A stretch of 64,000 nt of DNA from contig OU744732.1 in assembly GCA_916613615.1 (NCBI GenBank), positions 34,309,950-34,373,949 on the forward strand. Direction: 5' to 3'. The notes under the pieces were generated by a model. The model was not told the DNA's origin. It did no database searches and was given only the letters and a program-made list of their open reading frames with translations. Source of the DNA: Steromphala cineraria (taxonomy: Eukaryota > Mollusca > Gastropoda > Trochida > Trochidae). Position numbers and translations under genes: made by a program. This document shows positions 33,786 through 45,000 of the stretch, piece by piece (position 1 is the stretch's first letter; every line of letters begins with the position of its first letter).

Positions 33786-36700
33786 TGGAGACAGCACTTG
33801 TTGTCCTCAGTATATTGCAGTGGAATGCACAGAGTTTGGTAGCTCATGGTCCACAGTTGAAGGAGCATATAGGTACACTTAATACTTTACCTGATATAAT
33901 CTGTGTCCAAGAAACTTTTCTATGGCCAGATTGTCAGTTCAGAATAAACGGATATGTCAGCTTCCGTCAAGACCGGGTTACCTTTGATCCTACCACAACC
34001 AGCCCTCGTAGAGGCGGATGTGCCATTTTCGTCAAGACTGAGCTCACATTCAAAGAACATGTTCTTCCTAAACTTAAATTTGAGGCAAATGCTGTTGAAA
34101 TTTTCAATGATGATAAACTAGCTCTTACCATCGTCAATGTTTACAGCAATGGTTCAGCTTCTCTTGGTGATTATTCTAAAATGACGAGGGCCATAAATGG
34201 TCCAGTCTTTATCTGTGGTGATTTCAACAGCCACCATGAGATGTGGGGTTGTAAGAAGACCGATCTTGCTGGGTCAGTCATTGAGGCTTTTCTTGACGAG
34301 GCAGATCTAGTTGTTCTCAATACTGGCAAGGCAACTCGTATTAACCATGGCAATTTAACATATTCCGTACTCGATCTTACTTTAGTATCATCTGTTTTAT
34401 CTGCTAAATGTGATTGGGATGTTTACAGTGAAGACTCTCTTGGAAGTGACCACTTTCCAGTATATTCTGAAGTGCAGTTCAGTCCATTAAGATCTTGCAA
34501 AAGCTGTGTTCCACGTTGGAAGTTTAGATCGGCAGACTGGGATGCTTTTTCTAGACAATGCAGTATTGAAATCACTCCTGATCTTTTATCTACAGATATT
34601 GAAGAATCAAATCACAACCTCTCCTGTGAACTCATCAGAATATCACAAAATTGCATTGGTAAAACTTCTGGTAAATTCCAACCTAAAGTCTCCCAATACT
34701 GGTGGAACAAGGAATGTGAGAAAGCTAAACAAGATCGACAAAAAGCTTATAACAAAGTTTGCAGAACCTCACTTCCTGCTGATCTTGAAGCTTTCCGAAA
34801 ACAGCGTGCAGAATTTCAACGCATTGTCCGTCGGGTCAAGCGGGCCAGCTGGCGATCTTATATTTCCACAATTAATAGGAACACTCGCCTGTCGGCAGTG
34901 TGGTCTAAAGTTAAGAGAATTAGTGGAACTAAGAGAAATAACATTCCAGTACTTGGGGCTCATGGAGAAGCTGTTACGAACACGGAAAAAGCAGAACTTC
35001 TTGCCCAACAGTTTGAAAATACCAGCAGCCTGGAAAACTTCCCTCTTGATTTCCGGAAAACTGTTACTATTGTAACAAAGAAATTTGAACTTGCCATTGA
35101 AGCAGCCAAAGATGAACCATGCCTTACCCTTGATATGCCCTTCTCACTAATAGAACTAAAGAAGGCAATTTCAAAAGGGAAAAACACGTCCCCAGGTGCT
35201 GATGAACTATGCTACGAGCATTTCAAACATATGCCAGACAGCTCATTAGAATTAGTAAAAGATGTGATTAATCAGAGCTGGCTTTCAGGTAAAATTCCTA
35301 AAGTTTGGACAGAAGCTGTCGTCATCCCTGTTCCAAAACCTGGGAAGGATTCCTCAGCCCCATCATCGTATAGACCTATAGCCTTAACTTCTAATCTGTG
35401 TAAGATAATGGAAAGGTTGGTCAGCAATCGCCTTAGTTTCCACATGGAATCAAACCAACTCCTAACCAGACTTCAATCTGGCTTCAGAAAAAATAGGTCA
35501 TGTACAGATCAACACATTCGACTCCAAACGGAGGCACAAAAGGCTATAGGTAACCAGGAATACATGATGTGTGTGTTTTTAGATATTGAGAAAGCATATG
35601 ATATGCTCTGGAGGCATGGACTTCTCTTCAAACTCCAAAGTCTTGGAGTCACAGGGCGAATGTTGACGTGGATTAACTCATTTCTTTCAAATAGAACTAT
35701 TCGAGTCCGCATCGGCCAAGATTTATCTGGTATCCATGTTATTGAAAATGGAACCCCTCAAGGCAGTGTTATAAGTCCATTACTGTTTAATATCATGATT
35801 AATGATATATTTGATGCCTTACCGGTCAACACTGATGCATCACAGTTTGCAGATGATGGAGCACTTTGGAGACGTTTTGGAAATCTTGAGTTTGTTCATC
35901 AATCTATCCAAGCTGGTTTAGACTCTGTTTTTCAATGGTGCTCGCGATGGGGATTCAAAATATCTATATCAAAATCAGTAGCAATGATATTTACCAGACG
36001 AAAAACCGATCCTCAACTGTTTCTCACTATTGGTGACCAGCGCATAAACTTTGTCCCTAATTTCAAGTTTTTAGGAGTCTATTTTGATAGCAAGCTAACA
36101 TGGGCTCGTCATATTTCTTACTTAAGTGCAAAATGTTCCAAGGCTTTAAACCTTCTTAAATGTGTTTCTGCAACTAAATGGGGAGCTGATAAATCATCCC
36201 TTCTCCTCCTGTATAAAGCTTTAGTCTACTCAAGATTGGACTATGGGAGCCTGGCATTTATGAATGCAGCAAAGAGTCATTTAGTTAAACTTGATCGAGT
36301 TCAATCTAAAGCTTTAAGGATATGCACTGGAGCATTCCCAACAACACCAATTGCCGCAATGCAAGTGGAATGCTCTGAGCCCCCACTAAAGTATTGCCGC
36401 CAAAAATCAGCCCTCAAAACTTATCTTTCATTGGCATCTTTAACTGACTACCATTCCGCAAAAGACGTTTTAAATGATTGCACTGAATATGTCATGTGCG
36501 ACTGGAGTCATGGCAAGTTACCTTTTGGTTTAGCTGTTAAGCAATATGCAAGTCAGTGCAAAATTCTAGACATAAAACTAAATGCCTCCTTTAATCTTCC
36601 TAAATCAAGCCCATGGTGCCTAAAACAACCTTCAGTCAATGCTAACCTGGCCTCAATGGTTAACAAACAGATGAATCCAGTCATTATCAAAGCAATTGCA

Positions 36701-37606
36701 GAAGATTTCATCAACTCAAATTACTCAGGATTCACACACATTTATACAGATGCCTCTAAAGATCCTGTTTCTGGGCGTGTTGGTGCGGCATTTTATGTTC
36801 CTTCACTCGATATATATGAAGTGTACAGACTACACGACCAATTATCAGTATTTGCAGCAGAGTTAACAGCAATTTTAAAAGCATTGCTTTGGGTTAAAAA
36901 CCATGACCACGAGTCAATCATTTTTACAGATTCCTTGGCCGCTGTTCAAGCTATGCAATCAGGAGTGCAAGGCCAACGAAGTGATTTTTTATATGATATA
37001 TTTTATTTAGACACCTTTTTGAATACCATATATATCAGTTGTGATATTGTATGGGTTCCAGCACACGTGGGTCTCAGTGGTAATGAGAGAGCAGATCAAC
37101 TTGCCAAGTCTGCTCTAACAAAAGCACAAGTCAACGTATTGGACTATTTGCCAATTCCAAAAGATTACTTCACTGTTATACATAAAGCAATTTGCCAACT
37201 GTGGCAAAGTGACTGGGATCATGGCACCAATGCCAGACATATGTACAACTTATGCCCTAAAGTCACTAAGCACGTAAAGATTCGCCGTCAAAAGAGAAGA
37301 GATGAAGTCGTTTTGACTCGATTAAGACTCGGCCACTGTGGCTTAAATGCATACAAACACATTTTAGACAAGGATAAATCTCCTATGTGTCAGGGTTGTG
37401 CTGGCAATTGCCCAGAAACTGTTTTTCATTTTTTAATTGAGTGCGAGGGATATAGTATCCACCGTCAAGAACTTATAGAGGTGGTGTCATCAAGATCAAG
37501 TACCTTCGATCTTAGGTCTATTCTTGGAGAAAACCTGCTGTATGGTGACATTCAAAGAGCCCTTTTAGATTACGTATGCAATACGGGCAAATATGACTGC
37601 ATATGA
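33782..37606 (+). CDS. LINE ORF2: endonuclease, reverse transcriptase, RNase H
   Basis: A 1274-residue polyprotein that nicks target DNA and copies the element's RNA. The endonuclease (about 10-230) shows QWNAQSL, the Glu of VQETF, GDFNSHHEMWG and the terminal SDHFPV. The reverse transcriptase (about 480-770) shows PVPKPGKDSSAPSSYRPI, FLDIEKAYD, NGTPQGSVISPLLFNI, the catalytic FADD near 689, and FLGVYFDSKLTW. RNase H (about 985-1110) shows IYTDASKD, the Glu of FAAELTAI, FTDSLAAV and VPAHVGLSGNERADQLAKSA, so its D-E-D-D/H set looks complete. A Cys/His motif near 1202 (CQGC...CPETVFHFLIEC) closes the protein. No stop or frameshift is seen. Two adjacent ATGs begin the frame, the first overlapping the ORF1 stop by four bases (ATGA). 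Confidence 0.93.
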   Translation: MMETALVVLSILQWNAQSLVAHGPQLKEHIGTLNTLPDIICVQETFLWPDCQFRINGYVSFRQDRVTFDPTTTSPRRGGCAIFVKTELTFKEHVLPKLKFEANAVEIFNDDKLALTIVNVYSNGSASLGDYSKMTRAINGPVFICGDFNSHHEMWGCKKTDLAGSVIEAFLDEADLVVLNTGKATRINHGNLTYSVLDLTLVSSVLSAKCDWDVYSEDSLGSDHFPVYSEVQFSPLRSCKSCVPRWKFRSADWDAFSRQCSIEITPDLLSTDIEESNHNLSCELIRISQNCIGKTSGKFQPKVSQYWWNKECEKAKQDRQKAYNKVCRTSLPADLEAFRKQRAEFQRIVRRVKRASWRSYISTINRNTRLSAVWSKVKRISGTKRNNIPVLGAHGEAVTNTEKAELLAQQFENTSSLENFPLDFRKTVTIVTKKFELAIEAAKDEPCLTLDMPFSLIELKKAISKGKNTSPGADELCYEHFKHMPDSSLELVKDVINQSWLSGKIPKVWTEAVVIPVPKPGKDSSAPSSYRPIALTSNLCKIMERLVSNRLSFHMESNQLLTRLQSGFRKNRSCTDQHIRLQTEAQKAIGNQEYMMCVFLDIEKAYDMLWRHGLLFKLQSLGVTGRMLTWINSFLSNRTIRVRIGQDLSGIHVIENGTPQGSVISPLLFNIMINDIFDALPVNTDASQFADDGALWRRFGNLEFVHQSIQAGLDSVFQWCSRWGFKISISKSVAMIFTRRKTDPQLFLTIGDQRINFVPNFKFLGVYFDSKLTWARHISYLSAKCSKALNLLKCVSATKWGADKSSLLLLYKALVYSRLDYGSLAFMNAAKSHLVKLDRVQSKALRICTGAFPTTPIAAMQVECSEPPLKYCRQKSALKTYLSLASLTDYHSAKDVLNDCTEYVMCDWSHGKLPFGLAVKQYASQCKILDIKLNASFNLPKSSPWCLKQPSVNANLASMVNKQMNPVIIKAIAEDFINSNYSGFTHIYTDASKDPVSGRVGAAFYVPSLDIYEVYRLHDQLSVFAAELTAILKALLWVKNHDHESIIFTDSLAAVQAMQSGVQGQRSDFLYDIFYLDTFLNTIYISCDIVWVPAHVGLSGNERADQLAKSALTKAQVNVLDYLPIPKDYFTVIHKAICQLWQSDWDHGTNARHMYNLCPKVTKHVKIRRQKRRDEVVLTRLRLGHCGLNAYKHILDKDKSPMCQGCAGNCPETVFHFLIECEGYSIHRQELIEVVSSRSSTFDLRSILGENLLYGDIQRALLDYVCNTGKYDCI

Positions 37607-37739
37607 ATCTTTTTTAACCTCTTGTATAGTTATTTTCTAATCTTTTAATCCTCTTTAATGCCGGGCGCATATAGGTCATTTGTTGGCCCAACGTCGCCCT
37701 TAAATTCCACCTACCTACCTACCTACCTACCTAGATCAT

Positions 37740-38130
37740 ATTTTTATCGCACTTTTTCATGATTTTTAACAAAAGTCTGCATTCTCTACCATTCTTGACT
37801 GACAGAATAAACTACAGCACATCAAAAATTATAATTTTTCTATCATATACTGTATACGTATATGTACAGAATCTTTATCCCTCGAAACAAAACCGCGCTT
37901 CTAAATGCGATCTACTTTTACACAGCTAGATTACTGCTCAGCTAGCAGACGATAAGTTTTTAACTCGTATTTGCCTACAGGCAGACAGCAATTATCTTTT
38001 GATACTAATGATTTCATGTTTCTTTTTAAACAGCGATGTATGCATAATTTATCTAATGAATGGCAAAGTAGTTTAATTTATCATTAGCAAATGAAATCAC
38101 TTTTAGAATACGAAAAGTAGTCCTATATAT
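37740..38130. other. intergenic, nothing recognised
   Basis: No supported feature between the LINE and the next MITE. Confidence 0.4.
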
Positions 38131-38134
38131 TTAA

Positions 38135-38491
38135 AGGGGCAGTAGCACGTTTTTTGATAATTTTATATTTTAAAAATTGCACTTATAATTGTAAGTAAAT
38201 GCCTAATGTATTATATTGACTGTGTCAACAATCACATTACACAAGCCAATCATCCATAGTCAGAGGACAAAGTTTGAAGATTCACATGAAATCCATTGGA
38301 GGCCATTTTTGTGTGAACACCTTTAATTCATTTTGAGTAAGAAAAAGGAATCGCATTGCTAAACTTTACAATATATATTTGAATTATTACTGCTCCATTT
38401 AGTTTAAATACATAGTCTTTCAATTGGAACCATTAATTTTCATTCTCCTGACAACACCTTATATTCCCCCTAAAAACGTGCTACTGCCCCT
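38135..38491 (+). mobile_element. TTAA MITE copy (38.1 kb)
   Basis: 357 bp with TTAA on both sides. The inverted ends AGGGGCAGTAGCACGTTTTT and AACGTGCTACTGCCCCT are intact. The central motif is slightly changed (TCCATTGGAGGCCATTTTT). Confidence 0.9.
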
Positions 38492-39190
38492 TTAAAGTGG
38501 CGAAATAAACATTTAAAGCGGATGTTTAGCAGATATTTCAATGTCAAATTAAAAGGTTGAATGTACAAAAACAACATTTTACAAAGACAGTTGTTCATTC
38601 TATTGAATGGATCATATATGTAACAAATGTTATTTTTATTTTTGTATTATGAGGAGGGTTAAGGTGGAGTGAAAAGAAATCCTGCGTACTGTATTCGCAA
38701 CAATTTGTAAATACTAGCGTATTCGAAAATATATATGCCATGATCGCAAATCATATTTTTATGAGCGTAAGCTCTACAAACCGAAGGAAATGGATTTCGT
38801 CCCCGATGGAGATATTACGATATTTACAAATTCTTTCACTTTTATCAATTTACTCCATCGGCCAGTTTCAATACTTAGACAAAATCAACAAAAATGTGAA
38901 ATAAATGCAGCTCTAATAAAATCACAATAAGAAGTACATACAACATATGTAAAGTAATAACAGACTATGGTTTGATGTTTGATGCGGAGATTTATAGGAA
39001 GATCTAGAAGATAAGGGTCCAAATTAGGGGAGGGATGTCTTTATAAATGTTGTAGTATTTTGCTTTGGGGAAATTTATTTGACAAGCAGTCCACGTTTGA
39101 AAAAAACTGATCCGTTTGATCTTTAAAAATGTGAACTGTTAACATTTTGAAATCACCGGAATAAAATAATTATAATTTTAATACATATAC
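38492..39190. other. intergenic, nothing recognised
   Basis: AT-rich, no supported feature. Confidence 0.4.
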
Positions 39191-39745
39191 TTAGGGGAAA
39201 ACATATACAGAAGCGATCATTGATACTGAATAAAACACCAAAAGTAACATTTTCTTATACAAGATCAATATTTTCATCATTAAAGGTAAACAAAGTGTAT
39301 TTTTACAGGTACCTTTAACTTTTTTTATAACTTTCGTTTTGTTAACCTTTAATTTCGACATTCTGCAATAATCAGAAAACACATTTAAAGCACCTTGAAG
39401 ATCATTACTTGATTCAGCTAAGTTAATTGTATCGCCAGCATATAAAAGTGACACTAGAATTATGTTAAAATGAATTTGTTCTTCGAGCAGATTTTACAAC
39501 CGATATTAAATCAAAATCGTTTTCTTCCAAGAAAGACTCAAGGTCATAAAGAAAAAGAGAAAATAAAAACGGAGATAAATTTTCACCTTGCCGTACACCA
39601 ATTTCGCACGAGAAGAAGAAAGATATAAACTAAATGTCTTGATACATATCATAAATATCTTGAAGTACTTTCCACTCATGTTATTGTAAATCATTCTCAG
39701 ACCACTTCTCCAAACAGTGTCAAATGCTTTACTTTATGAAAATTA
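39191..39745 (-). pseudogene. LINE reverse-transcriptase fragment, frameshifted
   Basis: The minus strand first reads AFDTVWRSGL and MIYNNMSGKYFKIFMICIK (about 39735-39620). In another frame it reads GVRQGENLSPFLFSLFLYDL (about 39600-39540). In a third it reads SLLYAGDTINLAESSNDL and SKLKVNKTKV (about 39454-39330). These are consecutive reverse transcriptase motifs of an L1/Tx1- or RTE-like LINE, with the catalytic YADD changed to YAGD. At least two frame changes show that it is dead. The copy is truncated on both sides. Confidence 0.85.
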
Positions 39746-40396
39746 AACACAGTACAGCTTTGTTGCTGAGTGTTTAAGTGGAATGTTGTTTGTAAAAATT
39801 GAAAACAGATGCTTTCAGTTAACAACGCATCCCACAACGCATAGGTTGAAACTCCAGTCGCGGACCTGACTTATTTAACCCTTGCTGTCGACCCTTGACT
39901 TTTCTGGTTTGCTGACAGCGCCTTCTTAGGCGGTAATTTACCACTAGTTATCAACAAATCACCGAAACCCTTTTTTTGTATCTGTGTTGGTTGACCTCGA
40001 TTTATCCAAATGTGTCAAATCTCTTCAAACAATTATCTTCTCGGTTGTTTACGGTGTTAAAAATGCTTACACTGATCAATAAAATCTGAAATTATGTAAA
40101 ATATATTGATCTGCATTTTACAGGCGCTTCTCTCTCATTACATAGTTTTCAGTCGACAGACTTCAACAGAATTGTTTCAGTCCGATGTAGTTTTGTAAGG
40201 GACTTTCTGATTGGATTATGACTTTCCCCAATGGTATCTAGAGAGCAAGCACAGAAAAGTCAACTGTCGGCAGAAAGGCTATAATGAGAAATTTGGAAAA
40301 CTGTTTTTAAGCCTTGCGACTAAGGATTCAAGAAACAGACCGGTTGGGCCCTATACACACAAGATTTATGCTTCTACTTTGATAATCCTTCATACC
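39746..40396. other. intergenic, nothing recognised
   Basis: No supported feature. Confidence 0.4.
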
Positions 40397-40640
40397 GGGG
40401 ATGTAGCTCAGTGGTAAAGTGTCCGCTCGTCAGCCGCATGACCGGGTTCGATTCCCAGTTGCGTCATGCCACAAGATGTTAAAAGGTGGGAGTTGTTGCT
40501 GCCTAGCTTGACACTCAGCATTATAAAGGCTGAACAACGCATTAACTGGCGCTGCAACGTGGCTCCCGGGTTCCATGGGCACAAATCAAATTTCCGAAAT
40601 GTACATGTACTGAGGACAATAAAGTGTTATTATTATATAT
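40397..40640 (+). mobile_element. tRNA-headed SINE, family A, copy 1
   Basis: The head GGGGATGTAGCTCAGTGG contains a pol III A box, and GGTTCGATTCCC 45 bases later is a B box. The 3' side of a tRNA acceptor stem does not pair with GGGGATG, so this is a SINE head and not a tRNA gene. The body shares TTGTTGCTGCCTAGCTTGAC, CTCAGCATTATAAAG and GTACTGAGGACAATAAAG with the inverted copy at 47937-48184. The tail is TTATTAT-like. Confidence 0.82.
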
Positions 40641-41595
40641 CAAAGTGTTATCGTATATCGTATATAAAGGACACAGTTGAATAGTATGGCTTGCCACATA
40701 TTGAACAACAATGACTTTGACTTATTTGGGCTCGTTTTCAAACAGAAATTGGTGTGGGGTGACTGAAGCTACCTCTTGGAAGAGAAAATGGTTTGTGTCA
40801 GCAAAATTTAACATATATTGTAAAAGATAATAATGCACTGTTTGAGAAGAGAAATCGTTTTACAACGGTTCACTTCAAAGGTTTTTAAATAGATGCTTAA
40901 AGTTCAAAATTATTCAATAATAATTTATCAAAAATGCTATTCCAGGTATCGAAGGTGATAACAATTTTCGCAGCTTTCACAATTAATGAGATCTATCAGT
41001 GTTTCAAATCGCTAAAATGATAATATCTATTTGTAATAAAACAATTTCCAGGGTTCACTTCATTTGAAGATTAAACCCGATTTAATCATAAAAAGTTATA
41101 ACGAGCTGAATCATTCAACTTTCACAGATTTCATAACAGATAAACTAAAGATTTTTAAGATATCAACAACAAATCTCAGATAATAAAAAAAAGTATTCAA
41201 TTACATTGGATTCATTTTATGCTACAAATGCAAAAAAATAGATCGTGAAAGATAAAACATACCATGATATTTTTGTTCTGTTTAAATGATTTTTATTTTG
41301 AAATGTTACCTAGTTAATATTTTCCCATATCAATATATGCAATATATAATATTTTACATGTACATTTGTTTATGTACTGAAACAATCCAATTCTCCATAT
41401 TTGCATGTCAATCTATCATTAATCATTTTGAAACTTTTCTTAAGAACATATTCAAATCTGTAACTTTGTTAGGATCCACTAAATCTGCATTAATTAAGAT
41501 ACAATATCGAAAGAAGGAGGGGGGTTGAAAACCAAATTTTAAGCTTATTTTATAAAGCAATTGATACCAATCCTTCATTTAAAACTCTCTTTATC
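40641..41595. other. intergenic, nothing recognised
   Basis: AT-rich sequence; a short run with TGTTATCGTATATCGTATAT follows the SINE. No gene is seen. Confidence 0.4.
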
Positions 41596-41599
41596 TTAA

Positions 41600-41955
41600 A
41601 GGGGCAGTAGCACGTTTTTAGGGGGAATATAAGGTGATGTCAGGAAAATGAAAATTAATGGTTCAAATTGAAAGACAATGGATTTAAACTAAATGGAGCA
41701 GTAATAATTCAAATATATAATGTAAAGTTTAGCCATGTGATTCTCTTTTCTTGCACAAAATGAATTAAAGGTGTTCACACAAAATGGCCGCTCATGAATT
41801 TTAGGTAAATCTTCATAATTTGTTCTCTGACTATGGATAATTGGTTTGTGTTATGACATTTTTGACACTATCAAAAGGATAAATTTAGCATTATCGTACA
41901 ATTATCAGTGAAAATTTTAAACTATAAAATTATCAAAAAACGTGCTACTGCCCCT
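41600..41955 (-). mobile_element. TTAA MITE copy (41.6 kb)
   Basis: 356 bp, TTAA on both sides (41596-41599, 41956-41959). It begins AGGGGCAGTAGCACGTTTTT and carries AAAATGGCCGCTCATG centrally. It lies 65 bases after the stop codon of the propeller-like gene and could therefore be part of its 3' UTR. Confidence 0.9.
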
Positions 41956-42020
41956 TTAACAGTTTCCCAGAGGTGCAAATAATCATCAACTAGATGTCAA
42001 TGAAGAGAATGAGTTTCTTG

Positions 42021-45000
42021 TCACTCAAACTCAACAATACGATAAGAAGCTGGTTTTAGTATGTTGACAACTTCTCTAAAAGTGTTGTTGTTGATGACAC
42101 CAATAACGTTATGGAGCCAAAAACTTATATAGACTTTATCCCCATTGCACATGATGTGAAAAGGGGTAAGTGATCTGGGTAGAGTTATTTCTTCAAAAAT
42201 TGTTCCTTCTTTCTTTGCATACAATGAATTACGTTGAACAAAGAACAGAGTGTCAAGTTTTTCATTAAAACACATCTTCGCGGAAGATCTCTTGCACAAC
42301 AATGTAATTTTGTCTCCGGTATATGACATATGGATAACATCATGCGAGCGAGAAAGATATATTTGTTTCTCCCTAACATTAATTGTCAAAAAATGCACAC
42401 TCCTTGATAAATCAATAAACCTTAGATGATGTCCAAAAGTATTGATTATAGCAATTCTTTTACTCTTGCTAAACACAAAAGCTTCAATATAAGCAACAAT
42501 ATTTGATTGCTCATCTTTAGCAAAATGGAAACAATATTTGGTTTTACTAATAATATGGATGGGGTTAAATCTTTTGTCATATGCAATGATACTGTTATTT
42601 TTTCTCGAGGATAGAAACAAAAGTTTAGAAGTAAAAATGTAGATTATGGAGACAATGTATGACATAGGTAGTTTTGGTCCGTCAAGTAGAGTATTGTTCT
42701 GTACAATGTACGTTTCTTCCTTTAAATGCTGAACCAGAAGAAAGGATCCATCTTTACCGCTTTCTGAAATAGATGCATAATTAGAGGTTATAACATGTCA
42801 CTTTTCATATCATACCTAATATCAGCCCGAGACCCCCATATCAGCCCGAGGGCCGTAGGCCAGAGGGCTGATATGGGTTGAGAGCTGATATTAGGTATGA
42901 TATGAAAAGTGACATTTTGTAACCTTTTTATCATATATCAAAAATCAAAAATTATAAACAGTTTTAAACAGTTATGGATAAATTGTTTTCAAAAAGAAAT
43001 TAAGGCCATTTTCATAACAAAATTTTCAACGACCATGCTTTTAAGAGTTAAGTTTGATAAAGATACTGTGAACAGCTCCACTTATTCAAATTACTAGAAT
43101 AAAATCTACAGTTAAAAGCGGCAACAACATCGTTTTTAACGAATCTAACGTACAACTCACGATCTATGCTGCAAATGACGTTACTTTGCAAAGGGAGATA
43201 ACTCTAACCAAAAGTCCCCCCGGGCCGATATTGATATGGATTTGCGGACCGGTCTGATATGGCTGATACGGATTTACGGACCGGGCGGCAATATGGGTGC
43301 TGTGTCCTTGCCTCTATCACACATGCAAAACACCCCATATTATTGTTAGATATATGATAATATATTATATCAAAGGGGCAGTAGCACGTTTTATGATAAT
43401 TTTATATTTTAAAATTGTAACTGATAATTGTACGTTAATGCTTAATGTATTATTTTGATAGCATCAAAAATATCATTACGCAAACCAATTTTCCATAGTC
43501 AGAGGACAAAGTATGAAGCTTCACATAAAAGCCATTTGTGTGAACACCTTTAATTCATTTTGTGTAAGAAAAAGGATTTGCATGGCTAAACTTTACATTA
43601 TATATTATTTGAATTATTACTGCTCCATTTACTTTAAATGCATTGTCTTTCAATTGGAACCATTAAGTTTCATTTTCCTGACATCACATTATATTCCCCC
43701 TAAAAAAACGTGCTATTGCCCCTTTAAAGAATACTGTTCTTTGAAATAGCTCAGCATTGTAAGACAGTGTTCTAATGAAGTTTTAGTTTGCGGAGTTTAT
43801 TGGCAATCATGCAGACAGTGTATGGTGAATTCAATTATTTTGGTCGTTCACAAGCAGCCATATATCATCAAGAAACATATTGTTATTTGTGCTACATCAA
43901 ATTGTATAACATTCCCTGTCAACAGACGCAGATCAAGTCATTAAATATTGATATTCGCGATTTTTTTTGGGGGGGGGGGGGGGATGGGAGATGCATATTT
44001 GGGGGGAGGGAGATGCCTAATGGAAAGCAATCAAAGTTAGTTCTGTTCTAAAATCCTCATTTTGGCTACTGAATCATGGCAAGGGCACTGTGATATGAAC
44101 CACCCTTTCCATGCGAGAAGCCTTGTCATTTGCAAACAAAAATTCAAACGGATTGTGGTGCATTTTTTCCGCCAGGGGAAACTGTCGGAACCCACGGATG
44201 TGTTCTAATTTCTTTGGCTAGCTAAATAACACACTTATGGTAACACCATTTCCTTCCATTTAATCTTGATAGTGTAATAAACGAGAAGCAAAATAAGAAA
44301 CTAGGTATAATACATAGTAAAAAGGGACAGATGAGACACTGTTAAGAGAAGAATTGAAAGAAAGAAACAATAAAAAATACACTAATTGTTTCAAAATGAA
44401 ACTTACAAATTTCACCAGTTTAAGAAAAATGTTTGGGTGCTTTCATCTAATTATATATAAAGATTCGATTTGACTAAATACAAAGAAAAAATGTGATTAC
44501 AAATTAGATAGACATACCTTTTGGTATTGTTATCTGGATGTTGAACTTGGTAGAGAAGAATTCTTTACATACAGGATGAAAGAAACAGGGGCGTCCACAA
44601 GGTAGTTGTTTCTTTGCGTCTGTATTTCTGCTTATGCCAGCTTTGTACATGATGGTGAATACTAGCAACTTTACCATGATCCCAAATAGAGCGTCCATCA
44701 TGCCCTATTAGGAAATATATGTCAGATAGACATAACTCAAATTAGATCAATTTCTTCTTTGATAAGAAATAAAAGCTATCATATATTATTCGTTGGAACG
44801 AAGAATAAAAGAAAGTGTTATCCTTACGTCTTGGCTGACAATAAATCAGATAAAACCCAGAGTCACCAAACTTCCGATTAGACCCTGAAACAATATTGAG
44901 TGTAAATTTTCAAAGCCGTTTGTTAACTAATCCCTTTTATAACTGGTTTGATACAATAATGCAGAGGAATATATGGATGACAACTTCTTTGTTCATTGCA

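Larger units (their letters stand above)
32154..37730 (+). mobile_element. full-length I/Nimb-type LINE, both ORFs intact
   Basis: CTAGATCAT occurs on both sides (32145-32153 and 37731-37739) and fits a target-site duplication. That would place the 5' end at about 32154 and a 5' UTR of ~370 bases. ORF1 (32523-33785) and ORF2 (33782-37606) are uninterrupted. The 3' UTR includes TGCCGGGCGCATATAGGTCA and ends in (ACCT)n at 37708-37730. Gag-like ORF1 with zinc knuckles, plus apurinic endonuclease, reverse transcriptase and RNase H in ORF2, is the layout of the I superfamily, including Nimb elements known from snails. Full length, open frames and a perfect duplication point to a young copy. Confidence 0.88.

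Noticed and set aside
40397..40470. tRNA gene
   Set aside because: A and B boxes are present, but the acceptor stem does not close and the sequence continues into a SINE body found again at 47.9 kb.
44518..44704. Homology between the propeller gene's exon 2 (CKEFFSTKFNIQITIPK) and exon 3 of the TIR gene (CEIRSFFQCCFGEQFVVP)
   Set aside because: A few aligned Cys, Phe and Pro positions only; too short to separate from chance by eye.
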